A DNA stretch of 5,429 nucleotides from Microcaldota archaeon. GTDB taxonomy: Archaea > Aenigmatarchaeota > Aenigmatarchaeia > QMZP01 > QMZT01. This document shows, piece by piece, positions 1 through 4,314 of the stretch. Where the stretch lies: NCBI GenBank assembly GCA_013151465.1, contig JAADIF010000067.1:1-5429 (forward strand), given 5' to 3'. The stretch's first letter is position 1; every line of letters begins with the position of its first letter. The notes under the pieces are model-generated. The model did no database searches. It was not told where the DNA came from and saw nothing but the letters and a program-made list of their open reading frames with translations. The position numbers and the translations under genes are program-made.

Positions 1-380
1 ATAGAAGAGATAATTTTTTTTGCGATTATATCCTTTTTGAAAAGCAGGTTTGAAAAATCTCCTTTGTTTTTTAATTGATATGTTAGTATCTTGTCAAAAA
101 GTTCTATGAATGAAACAAATTTGGCGATTTCGTTGAAAAGAATCATTTTTTGACTATCATACTGATTATCAACGATATCATCTATGCACCAGAATATTCT
201 TTCTTCCAATTTAAGTATATTTTTTAAGAATTTTATCATATTTCTTTTTTTTGGAAACATTATTTTTTCGTATTCTATAATGTTGTCTATTTGCGATATA
301 TGATTTTTTTTATGTTCCTTCTCTATTAAATCCAACGATTCCTTTATGATGCCCGTAATAATCTCTTTATCCTCTTTCAT
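1..380 (-). CDS. Helical protein of unknown function (partial, C-terminus beyond left edge)
   Basis: I read an open frame of 126 codons without a stop from an ATG at 380 to the window edge. It begins MKEDKEIITG. The ATG overlaps the TGA stop of the V4R gene as ATGA, so translation is probably coupled by termination and reinitiation. This supports both the start and the reality of the gene. The visible protein is rich in Lys, Ile, Asp and Glu, with many amphipathic stretches that look alpha-helical. There is no signal peptide or clear membrane segment. A single Trp-Cys-Ile-Asp-Asp patch lies near residue 65. I do not recognise a family. Base composition is very AT-rich, about a quarter G+C, unlike the propeller and KaiC genes upstream. 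Position suggests it works with the V4R and KaiC proteins, perhaps as a partner or output protein; that is inference from context only. Confidence 0.72.
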   Translation of the reverse strand, partial: MKEDKEIITGIIKESLDLIEKEHKKNHISQIDNIIEYEKIMFPKKRNMIKFLKNILKLEERIFWCIDDIVDNQYDSQKMILFNEIAKFVSFIELFDKILTYQLKNKGDFSNLLFKKDIIAKKIISS

Positions 381-1024
381 AATTTTGGCCAACCATGTTC
401 CTTTAAAAACTCTTTCTGAATCGGTGTAACATAATCGATATCTATCTGTTCATTAACTAATTCTTCCACTCCGAATTTTTTGAATGCTTTTTCAGTTCCG
501 GTAAGAAATTTGCATTTTTCACCGTTTATAGCTTGGCAATCAATTTCAACACAGTTTACGAGTGTAAGATGACACGCTGCACCTCCGCCCGCGTTTATTC
601 CCCTGAGAAGGATATCTACTGGCGTTTTCGATGGATAGAAAGCCTCGGCTATTGGATTATCAATAACATAAAAATAACTAAATTGCTTATCATGATAATC
701 TATAGTTTCATAATCTCCGAGACCTGCAACAGAGGCTATATCCATTCCCCATCTGTATCTTTCTTCAAATGTTTTAAGTCCATATTCTTCTACAAATCTC
801 TTTATGTAAAGATATGATATTTTCCAACCCCATATATATAAATCATCCATTAGATGTCTATCCTTGGGAGAATTGAGTACATCCTTCGTCATTTCGACAA
901 ATAATGAGACAGGCAACATTGCTACTCTCTGTTCCAAAAGTGAGATATTCCCTAATTTTATCTTCAACTGGCCTGAGATAAGCCATTTGCTAAACAAGCC
1001 ATAGACTCCTGGTAGAAGAGACAT
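377..1024 (-). CDS. V4R-domain protein (putative small-molecule sensor)
   Basis: This 215-residue protein is soluble, with no signal peptide. Residues 143-176 carry the signature of the C-terminal half of V4R (4-vinyl reductase) domains: a Gly-rich Gly-Gly-Gly turn at 146-148, then Glu160-x-x-Cys163-x-x-x-x-Gly168-x-x-Cys171-x-Phe173. Cys151 and Cys158 add to a four-Cys cluster that could bind metal. Residues 60-125 are a predicted helical and beta region, as in the N-terminal part of the V4R/XylR-N fold. V4R domains are known small-molecule binding modules, found alone or fused to regulators. No output domain is fused here, so the signal may pass to the adjacent KaiC-type ATPase (inference). 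The ATG at 1024 lies 5 bases after the KaiC stop, and GTGAT just before it gives a weak ribosome binding site. The stop overlaps the next gene's ATG. The gene is AT-rich relative to KaiC. A metal- or heme-binding role is possible but not shown. Confidence 0.78.
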   Translation of the reverse strand: MSLLPGVYGLFSKWLISGQLKIKLGNISLLEQRVAMLPVSLFVEMTKDVLNSPKDRHLMDDLYIWGWKISYLYIKRFVEEYGLKTFEERYRWGMDIASVAGLGDYETIDYHDKQFSYFYVIDNPIAEAFYPSKTPVDILLRGINAGGGAACHLTLVNCVEIDCQAINGEKCKFLTGTEKAFKKFGVEELVNEQIDIDYVTPIQKEFLKEHGWPKL

Positions 1025-1028
1025 TTCA

Positions 1029-1790
1029 TCACTTCATAAGAACTGTAGGACCGTGCTCTATTACGACTTTTATTCCGTTTTCGTCCATTGTGTAATCATA
1101 CACGCCATGTATGTGTTTGGTTTCTCTCATCTTTTTGACCTCTATATTTCCAAATTTCTTTTGTCCTATCGATGAATAATGCAATACTATCAATCCATCG
1201 ACCACAAACTCTGCGACTCCGTATTTTGAATACATGTTTTCGCCCACGACTTCCGATGTTATGATTGTTGTGAAGTCTTTCTCTTTGAGCTCGTCTATTA
1301 CCTCGTACATAAGGCGCCTTATAATCATTTCCGGCGGAGGCATCTGGGCGAACCTGTTTGTCACCGTTTCAAGCGGCAGGTCTTTGTTGATGGAGCTGTA
1401 GGTGGGAGCGAAAACCTCCATGGATGTGAGCGAATCTATGACTATGCGCTTTGCGTTCATCTCTTTTGCCTTTTCCTCTATGGCTTCCAGAACCTTTGAC
1501 ACATCTTTCGTATCTTTCAATCTCATGACAAGGGCCTTCTTCTCCTTTTCAAGCTTTTCAAAATCCATTCCAAACTGCATCATCGATTCTTTTATCTGCT
1601 GCGGCTCCTGTTCAAATGAAACGAAAATTCCGGGCTCGTTGTGCGTTGCTCCGTAATAGATAAACTGCAGCCCGAATGTCGTCTTGCCCGTTCCCGGACC
1701 GCCAGAAACAAGAATGACAGATTTTTCCGGAAAGCCCCCCTCAATGAGTTTGTCAAAACCTTCTATCCCTGTTTTGAGCCGTTTTACCAT
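1029..1790 (-). CDS. KaiC-like RecA-superfamily ATPase (single KaiC domain)
   Basis: This is a cytoplasmic ATPase of the archaeal KaiC/RadA-like group. Read from the ATG at 1790 it is 253 residues with one KaiC domain. It opens with MVKRLKTGIEGFDKLIEGG, the standard family start. The Walker A motif GGPGTGKTT is at 30-38. FVSFEQEP is at 57-63, where KaiC normally has its catalytic Glu-Glu pair; here it reads Glu60-Gln61. Walker B, RIVIDS, ends with Asp119 at 115-120. KMRETKH at 220-226 near the C-terminus is the usual family motif. I chose 1790 because AAGGTGAT sits 4 bases upstream and the family aligns from there. A GTG at 1853, overlapping the propeller stop as GTGA, would add 21 residues (MKNYSVLFLYEKK...) not typical of the family. 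Such proteins act as ATP-driven switches in archaeal signalling. Without KaiA or KaiB there is no case for a clock. The substrate or partner is unknown, and the V4R protein is the best candidate. Confidence 0.93.
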   Translation of the reverse strand: MVKRLKTGIEGFDKLIEGGFPEKSVILVSGGPGTGKTTFGLQFIYYGATHNEPGIFVSFEQEPQQIKESMMQFGMDFEKLEKEKKALVMRLKDTKDVSKVLEAIEEKAKEMNAKRIVIDSLTSMEVFAPTYSSINKDLPLETVTNRFAQMPPPEMIIRRLMYEVIDELKEKDFTTIITSEVVGENMYSKYGVAEFVVDGLIVLHYSSIGQKKFGNIEVKKMRETKHIHGVYDYTMDENGIKVVIEHGPTVLMK

Positions 1791-1794
1791 GAGC

Positions 1795-1802
1795 ATCACC
1801 TT
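1795..1802 (-). promoter_or_regulatory. Ribosome binding site of the KaiC-like gene
   Basis: AAGGTGAT on the minus strand lies 4 bases before the ATG at 1790 and matches the archaeal 16S tail complement. It decides in favour of the short start. A second site, GAAGGTGA at 1811-1818, lies farther upstream and could serve the GTG or ATG codons just before 1790. Confidence 0.7.
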
Positions 1803-1822
1803 AATTATATTCACCTTCTTTT

Positions 1823-1832
1823 CATATAAAAA
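1823..1832 (-). promoter_or_regulatory. TATA-like box for an internal promoter of the KaiC-like gene
   Basis: TTTTTATATG on the minus strand is close to the archaeal TATA consensus. A start about 26 bases downstream would fall near 1802, leaving a short leader that holds only the AAGGTGAT site and the ATG at 1790. It lies in the last bases between the propeller and KaiC genes, so KaiC, V4R and the downstream gene could also be expressed without the propeller. The assignment is from sequence pattern and spacing only. Confidence 0.45.
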
Positions 1833-1849
1833 TAGAACAGAATAGTTTT

Positions 1850-3109
1850 TCACTTATATTCATTATTTGCTGCGTATTCGCTTTGTGCTGCATATTCAGA
1901 TTTTGCTCCGTAGATATTTTCCGATAGATTCAAACTTGTTGTCTCGTACGCATTTATCTCTTCATCTTCAGCCGTTTCCGTTTCAGTCTTTTTTATCTGC
2001 AATTCATAGGAATTGTTATAATCCGGCATTCTGGAAATCTGCGTCGTGCTTGCCGCAAATTTCCATTTAAGGTTTCCCCCATGATCAATGCAATAGAGAT
2101 GGCAGTCCCACGAAGAAAGGTATATCGAATCCTCAGTAATTGCGGGCGGATAATAATTTCCTGCATCCGTTTTGAAGCGCCATATCTCTTTCCCTTCCAA
2201 ATCCATACAATAAAGGTTGCTGTCCATGGAAGAGACATATATTCTGTCTTTCCACACTACAGGAGAACCAAGACCCTGCCCGGAGAATGGGAATTTTCTT
2301 TTCCAGAGAATTCTTCCCTGCAAATCTATCGCATATAGGTAATCATCTTTTGTCGTGAGGTAGAGGGTCTCGTTATGAAGGAACGGCGAATTCTCGATGC
2401 CTCTCTCTGCCACATGCACCTGCCAGATAATTTTGCCGGTACCGATATCGATTGCGTACAGAAAATTGTCAAAGCTTACCACATATACTGTGTTATCCTT
2501 TACCGGAAAGCCCGTTATGCAATATATTTCTTCCCCGGTCTTCACCTGCCAGAGAAGATGCCCCTCATCCTTCTGGATACAATAAACATAATTGTCGTAT
2601 GAAGAAAATATTATCCTATCATTCCATATTACAGGTTTAACGGGGACCGGACCTCCCGTTTTGAAGCTCCATAAGAGTTTTCCTGAATTGATATCAACCG
2701 CATACAAATATCCGTCCCTCGAGCCGAAATATATTGTTTTGCCGTCGGTGTTTGGCGAGCTGTTTATCTTTCCTCCTGTTTTGAAGCTCCAGATAAGATT
2801 GCCGGTTTTATGGTCAAGCGCATACAATTTGCCGTCATAGCTTCCGAAAAACATTTTTCCTTCATGAATTGTCGGGCTTGAATCAAATATCTTTTCATCC
2901 GCCCTGAAGCGCCATATCTCTTTCCCTTCCAAGTCGATTGCATAAAAATTATGGTCTGCCGTCCCTGCAAAAATCATATTTTCGTAAACGAGCGGAATCG
3001 TGCCGAAACTTCCACCAAAACCCACCTCCCAGGGCGCGTCGAATTTGCTTTTCTTCACAAGAACAAGCTCTTCCACATTAACTGAAAAGCCGTCCATCCC
3101 ATATTCCAT
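1850..3109 (-). CDS. Intracellular PQQ-type eight-bladed beta-propeller protein
   Basis: This 419-residue protein has repeats of about 40 residues, each built on (L/F)YA(I/V)D...G...W.F followed by a strand ending in a Gly/Ser-Ser turn. I count eight such starts, near residues 55, 95, 135, 175, 217, 258, 298 and 338, with residues 24-52 supplying the closing strands. This is the PQQ/BamB-like repeat family. There is no signal peptide or membrane helix, so it is probably cytoplasmic. That argues against a quinoprotein dehydrogenase, as does the lack of a dehydrogenase core. After the propeller comes an acidic linker (about 372-398) and a hexapeptide-repeat tail (400-419). The ATG at 3109 has no Shine-Dalgarno but sits about 27 bases from a TATA-like box, which fits leaderless translation. 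The ATG at 3097 is an alternative. The TGA stop overlaps a GTG in the KaiC frame. A scaffold or ligand-binding role in the KaiC/V4R cluster is inferred. Confidence 0.9.
   Translation of the reverse strand: MEYGMDGFSVNVEELVLVKKSKFDAPWEVGFGGSFGTIPLVYENMIFAGTADHNFYAIDLEGKEIWRFRADEKIFDSSPTIHEGKMFFGSYDGKLYALDHKTGNLIWSFKTGGKINSSPNTDGKTIYFGSRDGYLYAVDINSGKLLWSFKTGGPVPVKPVIWNDRIIFSSYDNYVYCIQKDEGHLLWQVKTGEEIYCITGFPVKDNTVYVVSFDNFLYAIDIGTGKIIWQVHVAERGIENSPFLHNETLYLTTKDDYLYAIDLQGRILWKRKFPFSGQGLGSPVVWKDRIYVSSMDSNLYCMDLEGKEIWRFKTDAGNYYPPAITEDSIYLSSWDCHLYCIDHGGNLKWKFAASTTQISRMPDYNNSYELQIKKTETETAEDEEINAYETTSLNLSENIYGAKSEYAAQSEYAANNEYK
1853..1912 (-). repeat. Three-copy 18-base tandem repeat encoding the propeller's hexapeptide tail
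   Basis: The last codons of the propeller gene read YGAKSE, YAAQSE, YAANNE, YK, a period of six residues and 18 bases. Copies differ at several synonymous and non-synonymous sites, so the peptide pattern (Tyr, small residues, polar residues, Glu) looks retained rather than freshly duplicated. It lies outside the propeller fold. Confidence 0.75.
2173..2200 (-). repeat. Copy 1 of a 28-base exact direct repeat within the propeller gene (blade 7)
   Basis: Positions 2173-2200 and 2905-2932 are identical over 28 bases. Both encode the stretch LEGKEIWRF of two different blades. Other blades share only the protein pattern, so this pair suggests recent duplication or gene conversion between blades. 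Confidence 0.85.
2905..2932 (-). repeat. Copy 2 of the 28-base exact direct repeat (blade 1)
   Basis: This is the partner of 2173-2200. It encodes the same LEGKEIWRF stretch around residues 60-68 of the propeller protein. Confidence 0.85.
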
Positions 3110-3130
3110 GTATTCAATTTGGAATTATGA

Positions 3131-3141
3131 ATTAAATATAA
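3131..3141 (-). promoter_or_regulatory. TATA-like box for the propeller gene (probable leaderless start)
   Basis: TTATATTTAAT on the minus strand is centred about 27 bases before the ATG at 3109. In archaea this spacing puts the transcription start on or next to the start codon. The lack of any Shine-Dalgarno before 3109 agrees with leaderless translation. The 122-base gap 3110-3231 is otherwise AT-rich and holds no gene. Confidence 0.5.
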
Positions 3142-3145
3142 TCTG

Positions 3146-3151
3146 AAAAAA
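3146..3151 (-). terminator. Possible U-tract terminator after the HAD gene
   Basis: The minus strand reads ACTTTTTTC here, about 80 bases downstream of the HAD stop and just before the propeller's TATA-like box. Archaeal polymerase can stop at such T-runs without a hairpin. No strong stem precedes it, so the call is weak. Confidence 0.3.
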
Positions 3152-3231
3152 GTTGTAAGCAATTAATTCATCTTATGGCAAGCCACGAAGTAATGGCATG
3201 AGAAAATAGCAACAAGATAGAGATATATTTT

Positions 3232-3849
3232 TCAATATAAAATGCCCATTGCATGAAGATCGTTTTCAAGCTGTTCGACGCTCTTAAACAATATGGCATT
3301 CATGCCAATTCTCTTTGCCATGTCTATATTTTTCATCTGATCATCAATCAAAACACATTCACTCTCATCAAAATTCAATCTTGACAGCAAAATGTCAAAG
3401 ATTCTCCTGTCTGGCTTTGAAATCCCGGTTTCATACGATGTTATGACAACATCAAATAACCTGTTAAGATTATATTTTTTCATGGTTTCTTCCAGCCAAT
3501 CCCTTATTTGGTTTGTGAGAAGAGCTATTTTGTAATTTTCTTTCAATTGCTTTATCAGTGGAATAATCTCTTCTCTAAAACCAAACGAATTTATCATAAG
3601 GTCTCGTATTTTATTCTTTTCCATTCCGAGGATTTTTCCTGCTTCATTCCAGAATTCATCAGAACTTATCTTCTCAACACGAGCCATCTCCCATAAACTA
3701 TGCAGATCTTTGTACGTTTCTTTTTCATCAAGATTTTTCAATTGTATGAGTTTGATGAATACTCTGAACGTTCCGATACGCGTGAGAACTCCTCCGAAAT
3801 CAAATATTATCGCTTTTATGATATCAACCACTCTCCAAAACATCTTCAT
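3232..3849 (-). CDS. HAD-superfamily hydrolase, subfamily IA-like
   Basis: This is a 205-residue HAD phosphatase-type protein, probably cytoplasmic. Motif I is IFDFGGVLT with nucleophile Asp17. The usual Asp two residues on is Gly19, as in the YihX-like branch. Motif II is LLTNQ with Thr112. Motif III is ISKPDRRIF with Lys145. Motif IV is VLIDDQ with Asp169-Asp170, followed by KNIDMAKRIGMNAI. The stretch between motifs I and II is helical, as expected for a C1 cap. The likely substrate is a small phosphorylated metabolite. Its place after rpiB-rpe hints at a sugar phosphate, but this is unproven. The start is unsettled. The ATG at 3849 lies inside the cupin end and has no clear ribosome binding site. 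The ATG at 3843 and GTG at 3831 are alternatives. Family members usually start as MIKAIIFDF, but the codon at that Met position is ATC. The gene is AT-rich compared with rpiB-rpe. Confidence 0.88.
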   Translation of the reverse strand: MKMFWRVVDIIKAIIFDFGGVLTRIGTFRVFIKLIQLKNLDEKETYKDLHSLWEMARVEKISSDEFWNEAGKILGMEKNKIRDLMINSFGFREEIIPLIKQLKENYKIALLTNQIRDWLEETMKKYNLNRLFDVVITSYETGISKPDRRIFDILLSRLNFDESECVLIDDQMKNIDMAKRIGMNAILFKSVEQLENDLHAMGILY

Positions 3850-4108
3850 CTTCTTTTTGCCATGCAGGGTCTACAATTGCAAGGAATATCAGGTCTTCAT
3901 CTCCTGTGTTCTTTATTCTCTGAACAGCATCCGGAGGAATGTATATGGCATCACCTGCACGAACCTCCTTCGTTTCATCATTTATGAACATAATTCCCTT
4001 TCCCTGAAGAATATAATAGACCTCGGAACTCTTCTTTAATTTGCGCCTAAACCACCGCAGGTTGAAAACCTGCGGGCTTCTCCGATTAAATGACATACAT
4101 TCACTCAT
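3824..4108 (-). pseudogene. Cupin gene, C-terminal fragment (downstream of the insertion)
   Basis: This is the distal part of a small one-domain cupin. From LKKSSEVYYILQGKG through GDAIYIPPDAVQ and NTGDEDLIFLAIVDPAW it follows the archaeal cupin pattern without a flaw. It lies in a different frame from the N-terminal fragment. The first roughly 22 codons (MSECMSFNRR...) come from the inserted DNA. Motif 1 of the family normally has His just before LKKSSE; here the junction gives Arg-Lys, so a metal-ligand His is lost. Motif 2 has Gln in place of the usual His, which I believe is common in this subfamily. The ATG at 4108 overlaps the stop of the upstream fragment as ATGA, so a separate 94-residue product by reinitiation is possible. 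If not, the gene is dead. The HAD frame starts within its last 26 bases. Protein spacing and lack of other damage suggest the disruption is recent. Confidence 0.75.
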
Positions 4109-4146
4109 AGGGCTGAAAGCCAAGGAGGGTTTTTGACCCGACTGGC
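4043..4146. mobile_element. About 100-base hairpin-bearing insertion in the cupin gene (REP/MITE-like)
   Basis: The cupin reading runs cleanly to GDTTFN (codon ending at 4147) and resumes cleanly at KLKKSSE (from 4042). In intact relatives only about one residue, normally His, separates these points, so roughly 101 bases are extra. The extra DNA has a 9-bp perfect stem with GAA loop (4055-4075) and a smaller hairpin with the same loop (4111-4121). It codes for nothing recognisable, and its length shifts the frame. No long terminal inverted repeat or obvious target duplication is seen, only CGCC/GGCG at the edges. Hairpin ends without terminal repeats fit REP sequences or a miniature derivative of an IS200/IS605-type element moved by a Y1 transposase elsewhere. 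Exact borders are uncertain by a few bases. Confidence 0.7.
4055..4075. repeat. Perfect inverted repeat, 9-bp stem with GAA loop
   Basis: On the plus strand CCGCAGGTT pairs with AACCTGCGG around the loop GAA. It lies at the low-coordinate end of the cupin insertion and is the strongest secondary structure in the window. No T-run follows it on either strand, so it does not look like a terminator. Confidence 0.9.
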
Positions 4147-4296
4147 GTTGAATGTGGTATCGCCCGGTTTAACAATAGCATGAGCAATGCTATAACCAAG
4201 CTCAAGGCCGTCTTTTGGACCATGCAAAAGCTCCCTGAGAAGACAGTTATCTCCTGCAACTATCTCATCGCAATCATAAAGGTTTCTCACAAACAT
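4105..4296 (-). pseudogene. Cupin gene, N-terminal fragment (upstream of the insertion)
   Basis: The reading starts at ATG 4296 as MFVRNLYDCDEIVAGDN and continues through ELLHGPKDGLELGYSIAHA and IVKPGDTTFN. This is the normal opening of small archaeal one-domain cupins of about 115-125 residues. After Asn50 it enters the inserted DNA, gains 13 foreign residues (ASRVKNPPWLSAL) and stops at 4105. The fragment holds the first beta-strands only and lacks both cupin motifs, so it cannot form the barrel alone. It has the best ribosome binding site in the window and follows rpiB-rpe by 18 bases, so the intact gene was probably well translated in that operon. Cupins of this kind bind sugars or small acids, or act as isomerases. 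The original function is unknown. A split protein assembled from both fragments is conceivable but untested. Confidence 0.8.
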
Positions 4297-4302
4297 AACG
4301 AT

Positions 4303-4310
4303 TCACCTCC
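4303..4310 (-). promoter_or_regulatory. Strong ribosome binding site of the cupin gene
   Basis: GGAGGTGA lies 6 bases before ATG 4296, in the 18-base gap after the rpiB-rpe stop. It is a full match to the archaeal anti-Shine-Dalgarno and fixes the cupin start. Confidence 0.85.
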
Positions 4311-4314
4311 ATCC

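Noticed and set aside
533..817. Plus-strand open frame of 94 codons
   Set aside because: It lies opposite the V4R gene, which has a domain signature and coupled neighbours. The translation looks random.
1029..1853. Circadian clock KaiC
   Set aside because: There is only one KaiC domain, where clock KaiC has two, and no KaiA or KaiB is nearby. Single-domain archaeal KaiC-like ATPases are a better fit.
1853..1912. CRISPR array
   Set aside because: The units are 18 bases, in frame, diverged and without spacers. They encode a peptide repeat.
1850..3109. PQQ-dependent dehydrogenase or exported BamB
   Set aside because: No signal peptide or lipobox is present, and nothing beyond the propeller repeats resembles a dehydrogenase. 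Only the repeat family is supported.
3175..3199. Small repeats of ATGGCA and a short TGGC/GCCA palindrome in the gap before the propeller gene
   Set aside because: They are too short and too poorly placed to support an operator or a stable hairpin.
3700..4039. Plus-strand open frames over the HAD start and cupin end
   Set aside because: They lie opposite clear coding sequence, overlap each other in different frames, and show no ribosome binding site or family pattern.
4055..4075. Intrinsic terminator inside the cupin gene
   Set aside because: The stem is perfect, but no T-run follows it on either strand, and the HAD gene downstream appears to belong to the same transcript.
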